Shown one piece after another: positions 41,663 to 52,583 of a DNA stretch of 64,000 bases. The notes beneath the pieces were generated by a model. It was not told the DNA's origin. It made no database searches and worked only from the letters and a program-made list of their open reading frames with translations. This stretch comes from Okeania sp. SIO1I7 (GTDB lineage Bacteria > Cyanobacteriota > Cyanobacteriia > Cyanobacteriales > Microcoleaceae). The DNA lies in NCBI GenBank assembly GCA_010672585.1, contig JAAHGF010000003.1, positions 186,001 to 250,000 of the forward strand. Reading direction: 5' to 3'. Both the position numbers and the translations under genes were made by a program. Position 1 is the first letter of the stretch. Each line of letters opens with the position of its first letter.

Positions 41663-42316
41663 ATGAAGCTAGTTGAACGTCATGTTATCAGCAAATCATA
41701 TCATTTGTGGTCAATTTCTGACCACAAGGCTTTTTTTTCTAAAAATCTGTTTAACGCGCGCTAACTATTATTATCGTCAATATTTCTTTTCCTATCAAAA
41801 GAAATTAAATTTTAATGAACTTGATCATAAGGTATCTAAAAGTTACGATTATCAAGCTTTACCTACCAAGGTAAGCAAGCAAATAATCAGAAGATTAGAC
41901 TCAGCTTGGAGTAGTTATTTTGCAGCTTGAAAAGCATGGCAAAAACAGCCCCATAGATTTTTAGGAAGACCGAAAATTCCCAAATATAAGCATAAGACAA
42001 AAGGCCGAAATATTCTGCCCTATCCAGATGAATCAATTTACGCGCAAAGCCTTAAAAAAAAGGAATTTGTCATCTGTCGATGAGTGAAATAAAAATTCCC
42101 ACTTCACAGACAGAAATAATAGAGGCCAGAATTATCCCCAAAAGTAGCTGTTATATAGATGAATTACCAAAATATGGTGAGTCAAAACCGATATTTAAAG
42201 GAAAAAGAATGGCTAGAGGACTGTATAAAACAGGAGATAATAAGTTATTAAATGCTAATGTTAATGGGGCATTTAATATTATTAGAAAAGTAATTCCTGA
42301 TGTTTTTGGGGAATAA
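41663..42316 (+). pseudogene. tnpB: Internally deleted IS605-type tnpB
   Basis: MKLVERHVISKSYHLW begins at 41663. One extra base near 41762 shifts the frame, and the TnpB sequence goes on as NYYYRQYFFSYQKKLNFNEL, then YQALPTKVSKQIIRRLDSAW to an in-frame TGA at 41928, then KAWQKQPHRFLGRPKIPKYK. The N-terminal part ends at IIPKSSCYI, followed directly by the C-terminal DELPKYGESKPIFKGKRMAR and NANVNGAFNIIRKVIP. The RuvC-like catalytic core between them is missing. TnpB is an RNA-guided nuclease of IS200/IS605 elements, and this copy is dead. Confidence 0.88.
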
Positions 42317-42799
42317 AGGTTTGTCGTTTAACCCTGTAGTGCTTGACCCACTACTAATGACTAGACTTTCAGAGCTTCTCCTTCAGTTTGAGTAAGTTTA
42401 GTTGAGCGGTGTAAGTCTTGATCTTTAATGTAATTTGTATATTTGAGGGCTGTAATTTTGCACTGCCCCAGTTTTTCTATATTCCTAGTTTTATATACAT
42501 AATTTTTATTAAGTCAACTGAATTATTAGAATATTGGACGAATCAAATTTTCAAAATATGGCCTGAATGAATAATTATTGTCTTATATTGAAGATATGGA
42601 AGGGGATCAATTAATTTAATAAGCATAAAAAGTATTTTTTTACATAAAAAAGACTAAAATAAATAGTATATAACTACTGAAATTATTAAAATTATGAGTA
42701 GAGAAAAAGATTATCGGTTTATTATACAAGGGTGATTTTTTGCAGTTTAAATCTAAAATATACAAGTAAAAATGTTAGTTTATCTAAATTAAAAATAAT
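42317..42799. other. Right flank of the tnpB relic, no gene seen
   Basis: The phrase CCCTGTAGTGCTTGACCCACTACTA near 42332-42356 may be the right-end hairpin of the lost IS605 element. The remainder is AT-rich without a frame. Confidence 0.4.
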
Positions 42800-43018
42800 G
42801 TAGGCATTCAGCCGTCAGCTATTAGCTATCAGCTACTAATTTTGAGAAAGGTAAAAGAAATTGAGAAATTGAGAAATAATAAAAAGCTACTGCCAAATTC
42901 ACCTTCCCAAACCTTAGAAGTAATTATTCATTACTAATTGCTGTTAACGTAGTTCCTTCCTAGGAGGATAGCTGACTGCTAATAGCTGTTTGCGTAGTAT
43001 TCAGCAGGAAATGCTTAC
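42800..43018. mobile_element. Miniature element A, copy 7
   Basis: GTAGGCATTCAGC (one change) to GGAAATGCTTAC, 219 bases, with AAAATAAT exactly duplicated. Confidence 0.9.
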
Positions 43019-43057
43019 AAAATAATTGCATTTATGATCGGAATATTACTAAAGTAA

Positions 43058-43172
43058 CAGGACTTACGCAAATTGACTTTTAAACCACCATCTGTAGGGA
43101 CGAATGGTATTTGTGTTCCGCAAAGCTCCGAATGGCGCCCTCTCTATATGTAGAGTGTCTGCGTAAGTCCTG
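43058..43172. mobile_element. Miniature element with CAGGACTTACGCA ends
   Basis: CAGGACTTACGCA and TGCGTAAGTCCTG are perfect 13-base inverted ends, 115 bases overall, with AGTAA duplicated on both sides. It lies 52 bases upstream of the NYN gene. Confidence 0.88.
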
Positions 43173-43224
43173 AGTAATAGATTTAGACTGAATTATCTAA
43201 AATCAATATTAAATTTAAGTTTCT

Positions 43225-43740
43225 ATGAATAATTCCAAGAACCGTCTTTCTATATTTGTTGACGGGAATAATATGTTCTACGCTCAACAAAAAAATGGTT
43301 GGTTTTTTGACCCAAGAAGAGTATTAGAACATTTCAACAAACCAGAAGTCAAACTAATAAATGCTTTTTGGTACACAGGTTTAAAAGACCCACAAGATCA
43401 AAGGGGATTTAGAGATGCTTTAATTAGTTTGGGTTATACAGTACGTACTAAAATTCTTAAAGAATATTATGATGATGTTTCAGGTCGCTATTCTCAAAAA
43501 GCTAATTTAGATATTGAAATTGTAGTAGATATGTTTAATACAGTAGACCAATATGACCAAGTAGTTTTATTTAGTGGAGATGGGGATTTTGAAAGAGCTA
43601 TTGAGCTACTACGTTCTAAAAATACTCATATAACAGTTGTCTCAACAGAGGGAATGATTGCTAGAGAATTGCGAAATGCTACAGACCAATATGTAGACTT
43701 AAATGATATTCGCGACCAAATAGAAAAGGCAGAGTATTAA
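43225..43740 (+). CDS. NYN-domain protein, LabA/DUF88 family
   Basis: A 171-residue protein with a PIN-like NYN nuclease fold. Visible are LSIFVDGNNMFYAQ (about 8-21, first catalytic Asp), KANLDIEIVVDMF (about 92-104) and VVLFSGDGDFERAIELL (about 112-128, second acidic cluster). The acidic residues for metal binding are intact, so RNase activity is plausible. LabA-type proteins influence circadian output in Synechococcus, but orthology cannot be judged from one gene. (TTAATAA)n repeats begin at the stop codon. Confidence 0.85.
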   Translation: MNNSKNRLSIFVDGNNMFYAQQKNGWFFDPRRVLEHFNKPEVKLINAFWYTGLKDPQDQRGFRDALISLGYTVRTKILKEYYDDVSGRYSQKANLDIEIVVDMFNTVDQYDQVVLFSGDGDFERAIELLRSKNTHITVVSTEGMIARELRNATDQYVDLNDIRDQIEKAEY

Positions 43741-43889
43741 TTAATAATTAATAATTAATAATTAATAATTTAAGAAGGAAAAAAAATCTCAATTTCTTTC
43801 AGAATTCACCAATTTAGAAGGCAGGAAGTATTAAAGAAAAAATCTTTGCTTGAAAACTTAAATATCTTGCTTGAAAACTTAAAAAAATG

Positions 43890-44007
43890 GGTGCATCTCA
43901 GATTTGCAAAAATACTTTTTTCCTATATATTTACTGTTGCCTTTTGCCAGATGAGCTGTTGCCTAAAAACTATAAATTTTTGGCTTTATTCACAATTGAG
44001 ATGCACC
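43890..44007. mobile_element. Miniature element with GGTGCATCTCA ends
   Basis: GGTGCATCTCA and TGAGATGCACC inverted ends over 118 bases. A-rich flanks (AAAAAAA) lie on both sides, so the target duplication cannot be sized. It explains a short open frame here that I do not call a gene. Confidence 0.7.
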
Positions 44008-44119
44008 AAAAAAAGTAGACTAATTTACGTTTAATTTAAAGTATATTAACTAACTTGTAAGACAAGGTAAGATAAAAAAAAGCTCAAGACTAACTTCTGT
44101 AAACTATAAGGGAAAAATA

Positions 44120-45739
44120 ATGACAAGTAATCAAGACCGAATTATTATTTTTGATACGACTCTCCGGGATGGGGAACAATCTCCTGGGGCGGCTCTCAAT
44201 ATAGATGAAAAATTGACTATTGCTCGGCAACTATCTCGCCTGGGAGTAGATGTGATTGAAGCGGGTTTTCCCTACTCTAGTCCTGGAGATTTTGAAGCAG
44301 TACAGAAAATTGCTGAGACAGTGGGTGTAGAAGGAGGCCCAACAATCTGTGGTTTGGCAAGAACGACTCGTGCAGATATCGAAGCAGCAGGTAAAGCTCT
44401 TAAACCCGCAGCTAATGCTCGTATTCATACTTTTATTGCTACTTCCGATATTCACTTAGCTTACAAACTTAAGAAAACTAGAGAAGAAGTATTGGCGATC
44501 GCTCCTGAAATGGTGGCCTATGCTAAAACTTTCGTAGATGATGTAGAATTTTCTCCTGAAGATGCAGGTCGCTCTGACCCAGAATTTCTCTATCAAGTAT
44601 TGGAGGCGGCGATCGCTGCTGGAGCAACTACGGTTAATATTCCTGATACTGTTGGTTATACGACACCTACTGAATTTGGGGCACTTATCCGAGGTATTAA
44701 GGAAAACGTTCCTAATATTGACCAAGCTATTATTTCTGTTCACGGTCACAATGACTTGGGTTTAGCAGTCGCTAACTTCCTCGAAGCTGTGAAAAACGGT
44801 GCTCGTCAACTGGAATGCACTATTAATGGTATCGGTGAGCGAGCTGGTAATGCTGCTTTGGAAGAGTTAGTTATGGCATTGCACGTCCGGCGACAATATT
44901 TCAATCCTTTCCTTGGTCGCGCACCAGAGTCAGAAGCACCACTTACTAAGATTGATACTCGTCATATTTATAAAACATCTCGTCTGGTTTCTAACTTGAC
45001 AGGAATGTTTGTGCAACCAAACAAAGCTATTGTCGGTGCTAATGCTTTTGCTCATGAGTCGGGTATTCATCAAGATGGGGTACTCAAGAATAAGCTTACT
45101 TATGAAATTATGGATGCTGAGTCTATCGGTTTGACAGATAACCAAATAGTCTTGGGTAAACTTTCTGGTCGTCATGCTTTCCAAACTCGTCTCAAAGAAC
45201 TTGGGTTTGATATTTCTGATGAAGAGGTGAATAAAGCTTTCCTCAGATTTAAAGATTTGGCAGACAAAAAGAAAGAAATTACAGATTGGGATTTGGAATC
45301 TATTGTTAACAGTGAGATTCAACAACCACCAGAACTTTTCCGTTTAGAGTTGGTACAGGTTTCTTGTGGCGATCGCTCTCGTCCCACGGCAACAGTTAGT
45401 ATCCGAACTCCTAATGGGGAGGAGTTGACTGATGCTGCCATTGGTACTGGACCTGTGGATGCTGTATACAAGGCAATTAACCGAGTGGTGAATGTGCCTA
45501 ATGATTTAATTGAGTTTTCTGTGCAGTCGGTAACTGCTGGTATTGATGCTATTGGGGGAGTGACTATTCGTTTGCGTCATGAAGGACGGGTGTATTCTGG
45601 TCATGCTGCTAATACTGATATTATTGTGGCATCAGCTCAAGCTTATATAAATGCTTTAAATCGTTTGTATGCAGCTTTGCAAAGTGATGTGAAGAAAATA
45701 CATCCGCAAAAGAGCGATCGAGCGGTGGAAGTGGTATAG
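44120..45739 (+). CDS. leuA: 2-isopropylmalate synthase
   Basis: The first committed step of leucine synthesis: acetyl-CoA plus 2-oxoisovalerate gives 2-isopropylmalate, in the cytosol. The 539-residue product has the DRE-TIM barrel signature [14 protein letters not shown] (about 10-23), [14 protein letters not shown] (metal-binding His pair, about 205-218) and [19 protein letters not shown]. The C-terminal LeuA regulatory domain (about 395-520, [11 protein letters not shown]...[12 protein letters not shown]) is complete, so leucine feedback is expected. AAGGGA precedes the ATG. No leader peptide is seen. Eight-base GGGGTGAT repeats begin about 30 bases after the stop. Confidence 0.97.
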   Translation: MTSNQDRIIIFDTTLRDGEQSPGAALNIDEKLTIARQLSRLGVDVIEAGFPYSSPGDFEAVQKIAETVGVEGGPTICGLARTTRADIEAAGKALKPAANARIHTFIATSDIHLAYKLKKTREEVLAIAPEMVAYAKTFVDDVEFSPEDAGRSDPEFLYQVLEAAIAAGATTVNIPDTVGYTTPTEFGALIRGIKENVPNIDQAIISVHGHNDLGLAVANFLEAVKNGARQLECTINGIGERAGNAALEELVMALHVRRQYFNPFLGRAPESEAPLTKIDTRHIYKTSRLVSNLTGMFVQPNKAIVGANAFAHESGIHQDGVLKNKLTYEIMDAESIGLTDNQIVLGKLSGRHAFQTRLKELGFDISDEEVNKAFLRFKDLADKKKEITDWDLESIVNSEIQQPPELFRLELVQVSCGDRSRPTATVSIRTPNGEELTDAAIGTGPVDAVYKAINRVVNVPNDLIEFSVQSVTAGIDAIGGVTIRLRHEGRVYSGHAANTDIIVASAQAYINALNRLYAALQSDVKKIHPQKSDRAVEVV

Positions 45740-46084
45740 CGCTTTGCGCAAGTCAGAAGTCAGATTGGGAGGATGGGGTGATGGGGTGATGGGGTGATGG
45801 GGTGATGGGGTGATGGGGTGATGGGGGGATATAACAAGGAACAAGTTGCTGTTTGACTTATGTTGATGATGAACCGTAAGACATAGAAATACTGTTCCCT
45901 GTTCCCTGTTCCCTGTTCCCTGTTCCCTGCTATAAAGTAAAAATTTGGCAATGGCGCTCAGATGGAACTTTTATTGATACTGAACCCGAGCAGATTTGAT
46001 ATCAATTATTTCCCCCCACTCCCCCACTCCCTTCCGTATCTGTATATCCGTGCCATAATCCGTGTGAGCTACTCCCCTACTCCC
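45740..46084. repeat. VNTR-rich gap between convergent genes
   Basis: 45768-45830 holds eight or so GGGGTGAT units, 45895-45930 (CCCTGTT)n heptamers, and 46010-46084 CCCCCACTC/CTCCCCTA units. No gene is seen. Confidence 0.8.
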
Positions 46085-48331
46085 CTACTCCCTACCTCCT
46101 AGAGCGGAAAGATATGAATTTTCTCCTTTGTTGCGATCGCCATTAGCATTATTAGCATTATTTTGAAAATTCACAGACTGTTGCGGTACACCAATAGCAA
46201 TACCTTCTTGGTCAAATGCTTGTTTAATTCTGAGGCGGAATTCACGTCCTACAGCAAACTGTTGTATTGGTGCAGTCTTAATCCAAATTGAAATTAAAAT
46301 ACCTGTGTGCGAGATATTATCAACTCCTAGAATTATTGCAGGTTCGAGAATTTTATCTTGCCATTCAGATTCGTTTCGCATTTGCTCTGACACTTCTTCC
46401 ATCATATTTAGTGTTTTCCTAGCATCTGCACTGTAGGCAATTTCAACTCGAAAGTCTACCCGAGACCAATCTTTTGTCAAGTTTTGCACCACCTCAAAAC
46501 TACCATTAGGAATAGTAATTAATCGCCCTTCTGCTCCCCTCAGTTGAGTCAGATAAAGATTTATATGTTCTACAACACCTGTTACATCGCCGATTTGAAC
46601 TACATCTCCAATAGCATATTGATCTGTCCATAAAATCAAGCAACCGTTAATCAGATTATCTACTTTAGCTTTGAAAACATAAGTTAATGCTATGCCAATA
46701 ATTCCTATTTCAGCAAGGGAAACACCTATCGCTTGTACAGTAAATAAAATAGCAATTGAGTATATAACAACACTTGTCGCTTGTTTGAGTGCGCCTGAAT
46801 AAGTATTAACTCGCATGATATATCTTTCAGGTACTAGAGAACCTTGTTGTGTTTGTGTTGCCCACTTATCTAACCAAAAGTCGATTAAGAAATAAGTAGC
46901 TTTATCTGTAATGCTGGCAATTACCCATATTAAAAAAAATTGTACATATTGTGTTAAGAGAAAAGAATATAAAGCCCTAGTTTGGGGGAACATAGCAACA
47001 ATTAAACTTATTCCTCCCACCCAGATAAATACTTGTGCCCACATTAAAATTTGCTCTAGTAAAACAGCAATATTTTTTTGTTTGTTTAAAATAAACTGTC
47101 GTTTTAGAGAAACTTTTGGCAATGCTGACCAGATGTATTCTAACTGATTCAAAAATCCTAAAGGTGCATTTTCAAACATTGCTAGTAATATGCTAAGAGT
47201 TGTAATTTCTAGGTTTGAATTTAGCAAAAATTCTTTTTTGAAATTAATTGATGATTCTGTTTCTTGAGTATTGGTTATATTGGCAGTAGGTTGAGGATTT
47301 TCTATCAATTTTTCTTCGGGATTGACTTGTAGAGATTCCTCTAATTATTTGATTTGTTCTTTGAGCAATTCAATTTTAGCTTTCAAGGGTTTTTTTATCC
47401 ACTTTAATACCGAGCTAATAATTATCATGCTAGCAATAATTATAGAAACTTGAGCGATGATCAGATATAGTTTTTTGTTGTAGTATTCTCTTTCTTTTAA
47501 AGCATTACTTAATTCTTCAAGAATGCGATTTTGCCAAATATTTGCTAGCTGCAATTCGCTATTAGCAAAGTTGGCAACTACGTCATATTTTGTAACTGTG
47601 AGTATGGTTTGTGTTGTTAATCCTGGTTGTTCTGGCGCATAAATAACTGTTAAATTATTCAGAGTTCCTACTTCAATTTTGGGAGTTTTAGGATGAAGAT
47701 TTAGGCTTTGATTTGTGCCTTGACTATTGATATTTTCTTTGCGGATAATATCAATATTTGGGGTAATCTTTTGGATTCTTGTCTGAAGTTATTTTACCTT
47801 GGGAGTTAATGTCGGTTTTGCAAGCAATGGTTGGTCAAAATCAGATGGTTTTTCTGGTAATTGATTATTAGATGTTGGGGTGGGATTTGGAGATAATGGG
47901 TTTGGTATTTTCTGCTCTTTCGACTGTAGTACTTTTTTTAAAACTTGTTGAAGATTAATTTCTACAGTTTTTGCTCTTTGCTTGGCAGTAGAAATAGGAC
48001 TTTGATTCTCTTCTGTATTAGCTGATGGTGCAGCTACAGTAATTAAAGGTCTACCATTAAACCAGACTTTACTACACATTAAATTACCACATTTATATGG
48101 TCGATTAAACCAATCAAAAATTGGTCCTTGATTATCCATTTGCTGCATATTTGGCAGGAATGGTATTTGTGCCCAAGCTACATATCCCCAAGTAATTGTT
48201 ATGCCAAAAGTTAATATAGCAACCAGAATAAATTTGACTGCTGCATGAATTTTTATCTGGTTTTTACTCGCGATCGCTCTCATATTATTCTGAAAATTTT
48301 TGATTAATTGATACTTGATTATATTAGACAT
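46085..48331 (-). pseudogene. MscS-family mechanosensitive channel interrupted by two in-frame TAA codons
   Basis: One continuous frame of 749 codons carries TAA at 47789-47791 and 47345-47347. Upstream of the first is a signal or anchor segment (FILVAILTFGITITWGYVAWA) and KVWFNGRPLITVAAP, typical of large cyanobacterial MscS proteins. Between the stops is a periplasmic-type domain ending in a helix. After the second come four or five membrane helices and the MscS pore and beta domain (IGIIGIALTYVFKAKVDNLI, GDVVQIGDVTGVVEHINL, TIPNGSF). Both stops lie after Lys and before Leu and could be mutated CAA. A 407-residue C-terminal piece from TTG at 47308 could still make a channel. Confidence 0.8.
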
Positions 48332-48783
48332 ATCCGGAAAAGATGGAGTAGGGAGTAGGGATAAATAATTAATAATTTCTGTACCATAATTTATTTGATT
48401 TTTTATTATTAGAGAAGTTTATTGTGCAGAAAAAAAATCAAATTACAACAACCTTAAATTAAATAATATATGACAATTTTAGTTCAAGTTAGTAACCGAA
48501 AAATTATAGTTTTAAGCCTCCCCTTATAAGGGGATAAGAAAGAGAATATTCCAGATTTCAAGCCTCCTTATTGCAGAGATACTGATAACTGATAACTGTT
48601 AACTGATAACTGAAATGACACTATACTCTACATTTTTTAGGAAAATTTAAAAGAGATCGAATATAGATAAAAATGCTTATAGTCCAGTATAACTGATGGC
48701 TTTTTTATCAATTTATATATACAGCATCAACTATTAGGATTACAATTATATTGATTTATTTTGCACAGTAGAGGAGTATTTCT
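48332..48783. other. Upstream region of ccmK3 with simple repeats
   Basis: It includes a fragment GCCTCCCCTTATAAGGGG like the R3 core and (TGATAAC)n near 48585-48612. No gene or clear promoter is seen. Confidence 0.45.
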
Positions 48784-49089
48784 ATGCCAGAAGCGGTAGG
48801 TCTCATAGAAACTATTGGTTTTCCCAGTATATTAGCTGCTGCAGATGCTATGGTCAAAGCTGCGCGAGTTACCTTAGTTTACTACGGTATAGCTGAAAGA
48901 GGCCACTTTGTCGTGGTAGTTCGGGGACCAACTTCTGAAGTTTATCCTTCAGTCCAAGCTGGCATTGAAGCAGCAGAAAAAGTCTATGGTGGTATAGTGG
49001 ATAGTCACTATATTGTTCCTAATCCCCCGGAGAATGTAGAATCTGTATTACCACTAAGTTATACAGAAATTAGTGAACAATTTAGATGA
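48784..49089 (+). CDS. ccmK3: Carboxysome shell protein CcmK3
   Basis: A 101-residue BMC-domain protein. EAVGLIETIGFPSILAAADA (about 3-22) and YYGIAERGHFVVVVRGP (about 33-49) match what I recall of CcmK3, which has bulky residues in place of the K-I-G-S pore loop of CcmK1/K2. The C-terminus has VPNPPENVESVLP. CcmK3 forms mixed hexamers with CcmK4 in the beta-carboxysome shell. GAGGAG lies 8 bases before the ATG. ccmK4 follows 143 bases later on the same strand. Confidence 0.88.
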   Translation: MPEAVGLIETIGFPSILAAADAMVKAARVTLVYYGIAERGHFVVVVRGPTSEVYPSVQAGIEAAEKVYGGIVDSHYIVPNPPENVESVLPLSYTEISEQFR

Positions 49090-49232
49090 ATATTGTCCTA
49101 AACTTATTGATAGCTCAAATTAATATTATTGATAATTTGGCTGAATATATAGTTTAGTTATGATAGACATCTAAAATTTTTACAATTAATTGCAGAGAAT
49201 TTAATTCTTAACTTAAATTTAGGAGAAATATA

Positions 49233-49583
49233 ATGGCACAACAAGCTGTTGGAGCACTGGAAACTAAGGGTTTTCCTGGCATTTTAGCTGCTTCTGATGC
49301 AATGGTAAAAGCAGGTCGAGTCACTTTAGTGGGTTATATTAGGGTTGGTAGCGCTCGGTTTACTGTTCAAATTAGAGGTGATGTTTCGGAAGTAAAAACT
49401 GCTATGGATGCAGGAATTGCTGCAGTCGAAAAAGTTTATGGTGCGACCTTGGAATCTTGGGTAATTATTCCTCGTCCTCACGATAATATTGTGGCTGTTT
49501 TACCAATAGATTTTAATCCAGGTGTTGAAGAATACCGCCAACGAGTAGAAGGAATAACTGTACCAAGATTGCCTAATAGGTAG
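49233..49583 (+). CDS. ccmK4: Carboxysome shell protein CcmK4
   Basis: A 116-residue BMC-domain protein: VGALETKGFPGILAASDAMV (about 6-25), the pore loop VGYIRVGSARFTV (about 33-45) and VIIPRPHDNIVAVLPI (about 77-92), with a C-terminal extension VEEYRQRVEGIT. AGGAG is placed 7 bases before the ATG. It forms the satellite pair with ccmK3, away from the main ccm operon, as in other beta-cyanobacteria. It modulates shell permeability to bicarbonate and other metabolites. An R3 repeat starts at its stop codon. Confidence 0.92.
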   Translation: MAQQAVGALETKGFPGILAASDAMVKAGRVTLVGYIRVGSARFTVQIRGDVSEVKTAMDAGIAAVEKVYGATLESWVIIPRPHDNIVAVLPIDFNPGVEEYRQRVEGITVPRLPNR

Positions 49584-49752
49584 TTCATTAATTGATAATT
49601 GATAATGGATAATGGATAATTACCTCTGGTTAAAACCGTTACGGAATTGAATATAAGGAAATATTATTTCTTTTTTCCCCTTAAAAGGGTCGGCTTTAAA
49701 CCTGAATTATTTAATTATTAATTATTAATTATTAATTATTAATTATTCGGTA
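49584..49752. repeat. R3 interspersed repeat, copy i
   Basis: TTCATTAATTGATAATTGATAA to AATTATTCGGTAA with the usual core (GTTACGGAATTGAATATAAGG, CCCCTTAAAAGGG). It begins at the ccmK4 stop. Confidence 0.88.
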
Positions 49753-50757
49753 AATTTTGATTAATTAAATATCTACATAATTCTATTTGAAGCCGTCCAT
49801 AAGACTATAAGTATGACCAATATTTACTATTTTGGTTAGTATTAAAAAGCGTTTCCTGGCGGAATGCTTCCCTATGGGATGCTACGCAAACGCAAACAGC
49901 AGTTCAGCAATCAACGGTCAGCTTTTTAGAAGGGGATTTAAACCCCTCCTAAAATTAAGCGAATTATAGAAGTCGGGGATGTTTTATCCAAGCTTGGACG
50001 TTCCGGAATGCTCGGCAAACAGGTGCCTAATTATATGCACAAATTTTTCGGCTAATAGCTGATAGCTAGTTAAAAAATATAGACAGTGGACGGTACTATG
50101 GAAGCATGATTTGAATTGTTAGTTTGGATGAAATATTAGGTTTGAGGTATTCAATAATTAATAATTAATAATTAATAATTAATAATTAATATTTAATATT
50201 TAATAGTTGCCTGTATTTAAAAATAAAGATTGGTGATTTTTTTTGATTTATTTATTCAAATAATTGAAGATGCTTGAAATGTTAATTATTAAATAATTAC
50301 AAAAAATTCAGAACTAGAACACACAAGACTATCAAAATCAATTAGGAAGTTATATATTATGTCAAAAAAAATCCAAAATTAGTGAGATTTTAATAATGGA
50401 AATTAAAAAAGTAATAAGTGAACATTTTAATTCAAGATGCTATTGTTAAAATAAGCAGAATTGCATCTGTGTAAAAAAGATTGAATTTATCTATTGTTGA
50501 CAATTAAAAACAAATCGAATGGAATTTTGATTGAGAATAGCCACAATGAGCAAAGACTATGACAGCAGGATAGTCTTTATTTATTGTAGCTAATTTCCTG
50601 ATTGAATTTTGCGTAGGTAAGGTGAGCATATAGCAAAAGAACTAAAAACAGATCATAAAATCTGAAACTCTTAGCACTGTTACCTACTTCCTAATTCCAA
50701 AATATTTTCTACACAACTGTGTCGAGGACTGCTATATATTGAATCTTATCTGAACCT
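49753..50757. other. Long intergenic region with degraded repeats
   Basis: 49855-50075 holds scrambled parts of element A (GGAATGCTTCC, TGCTACGCAAACGC, GCTAATAGCTGATAGC) without intact ends. 50150-50205 is (TTAATAA)n. The rest up to the exchanger gene is AT-rich with stops in every frame. No gene is recognised. Confidence 0.5.
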
Positions 50758-51741
50758 ATGGATACTTGGATTATACAATTACACCGCTCTACTAATGAAA
50801 TTACTTTTTTGGCAATTAGTGCCTTGTCAGCAATAATTTTTTGCTTTTGGTTTATCCCTATTGCTACAGATACTATGGTAAATTCTGCAGCAGGTTTAGC
50901 TGAAAAATATTTAGGTAAAAATCAACGCACAATAGTAATTAATTCTAGTACAAATAATCCTGAATTATTTTTGATGTTGCTATCATTGAGTCTCGGTAGG
51001 TTAGGAGGTATAGCAACTCCTCTAGGTTCAAATTTTGCCAATATTTATCTGATGTTTATTGTCGCACCAATAATTGTGATAGGTAAATGGGTATTTTTAG
51101 GAAAAATATCTAATATTAAAAGTTTTATTGAAGTTCTGAATAAAGAAAAAATGCTATTTTTATGGCATTTTTCCATGTCATTATCAATGTTTGCTTTTGC
51201 GACTACAGCTTATTGGTGCATTACTGGTGAATCGGAATTTTCACCTTTGCCAGAAGTCATAGATTCTCGAACTTTGCCTTGGGTAATTGTTGGTGGTATA
51301 ACTTGTTTAGCAGGTATATTTGTCTTTTTTGTTTATGAAAAACAGTTTAAGCAAAAAAGACCTGAATTATTTGAAGATATTAATGCAGATGATTATGAAC
51401 CAAGTTGGTGGAAGTTTGTTGTAGGCACAGCTTTATTAATATTATTATGTTATATTTTAAATACATTATTTATAGCTTGGACTGAAATTTATGATGATTT
51501 ACTGACTAAATTATTTGGTGATTCAATTTTTGCAGGATTGCATTATTTTTTGGGAAGTTTAATATCATCTCTACCAGAAACAATTGTAGCTGTGAAAAAT
51601 TATGAGCGTTTAACTTCACCAGATTTAAACACTGCAATGGCATCAGCTAGTCAGTCAAATATGACTAATTTGGGAATAGGTTTTTTAGGTAGTGTTTTAG
51701 CAAGTTTACTATTGGCTATAGGTATTAATTATCAGTTGTAA
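50758..51741 (+). CDS. Putative CaCA-superfamily cation exchanger
   Basis: A 327-residue membrane protein with about ten helices. Two related segments look like the alpha repeats of Na+/Ca2+ or Ca2+/H+ exchangers. The first is INSSTNNPELFLMLLSLSLG...TPLGSNFANIYLMF (about 60-103). The second is FLGSLISSLPETIVAVKNYE...ASQSNMTNLGIGFLGS (about 265-312). Acidic residues in NPE and LPET take the place of the Glu in the classic PE motifs. An acidic loop (PELFEDINADDYEP) lies between the two halves. The ion is unknown. A GGAAGAA tract starts 35 bases after the stop. Confidence 0.65.
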   Translation: MDTWIIQLHRSTNEITFLAISALSAIIFCFWFIPIATDTMVNSAAGLAEKYLGKNQRTIVINSSTNNPELFLMLLSLSLGRLGGIATPLGSNFANIYLMFIVAPIIVIGKWVFLGKISNIKSFIEVLNKEKMLFLWHFSMSLSMFAFATTAYWCITGESEFSPLPEVIDSRTLPWVIVGGITCLAGIFVFFVYEKQFKQKRPELFEDINADDYEPSWWKFVVGTALLILLCYILNTLFIAWTEIYDDLLTKLFGDSIFAGLHYFLGSLISSLPETIVAVKNYERLTSPDLNTAMASASQSNMTNLGIGFLGSVLASLLLAIGINYQL

Positions 51742-51909
51742 AATGAAGCGATCGGCTGTGTTGAAAAATAATTTTGAAGAAGGAAGAAGGAAGAATAAAA
51801 AAGTGGATGGGGTGATAAGATACGAAGTGGCAGGTCGTTGACTATCCCCAACCAATTGTAGACACCGTGTAGACGGTGGGGTATTAAACTCATAAAGAAA
51901 AAGATAATT
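51742..51909. other. Intergenic region with polypurine tract
   Basis: GGAAGAAGGAAGAA at 51777-51795, then a segment (GATACGAAGTGGCAGG, CCCAACCAATTG) related to 19735-19770 and 21170-21200. No gene is seen. Confidence 0.45.
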
Positions 51910-52245
51910 ACCGAATAATTAAGGTTTAAATCTTCTTCTTTGAACAATAAAGAAAGACAAAAAATTATTTTCGCTAATCCTATAATTTTAAGGAGAGTTC
52001 ATTAATTGATAATTGATCATGGATAATTGATAATTACCTCTGGTTAAAACCGCTACGGAATTGAATATAAGGAAATATTATTTCTTCTCTTGGTCGATGG
52101 TCGGACAGCGAGGAGACCTCGCCATCCCACCCTAGGGGAAAGCTGCGCTAACGACCGCTTTTTTCCCCTTAAAAGGGGAGGCTTCAAGGCGCGAATTATT
52201 TAATTATTAATTATTAATTATTAATTATTAATTATTCGGTAATCA
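51910..52245. repeat. R3 interspersed repeat, copy j, with flanking partial copy
   Basis: A partial ACCGAATAATTAAGG at 51909 precedes a full copy from TTCATTAATTGATAATTGATC (about 51998) to ATTATTCGGTAA (about 52243). Its expanded centre has GGTCGGACAGCGAGGAG and CCATCCCACCCTAGGGG. Confidence 0.8.
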
Positions 52246-52583
52246 TATCATGTCTGATTGAACAGTTATAAATAAATAACGACGGAGTCCTCAGGAGTCA
52301 ACCCACCCCTCGCCCCTCCCCCTCCCCTCCTGGGAGGAGAAGGAACGAGTCAGGAGGTAAGAAAGAAGAAGGAAGAAGAAGAACTGGAGTTGAAGGAGAA
52401 AGTTTTTTTATCACTAATTATCCGGACATGATATAATTATTAATTATCGAATATATAGCAATCCTAATTTTATTCATATCCAAAATTTTGCTGCTTTTTG
52501 GGAATAGGGAATAGGGAATGGGTAATGGTCAATGGGTAAGAGTTTCGGAGTTGATCAGGACTTATATCAAGTAACATTAATTA
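52246..52583. other. Intergenic region with simple repeats
   Basis: It holds CCCACCCCTCGCCCC (the psb35-tail motif), a GGAAGAA tract near 52366-52390, TCCGGACATGATAT and (GGGAATA)n. No gene is seen. Confidence 0.45.

Noticed and set aside
43846-44034. 62-codon gene before leuA
   Set aside because: It lies across an element with GGTGCATCTCA inverted ends and has no ribosome-binding site.
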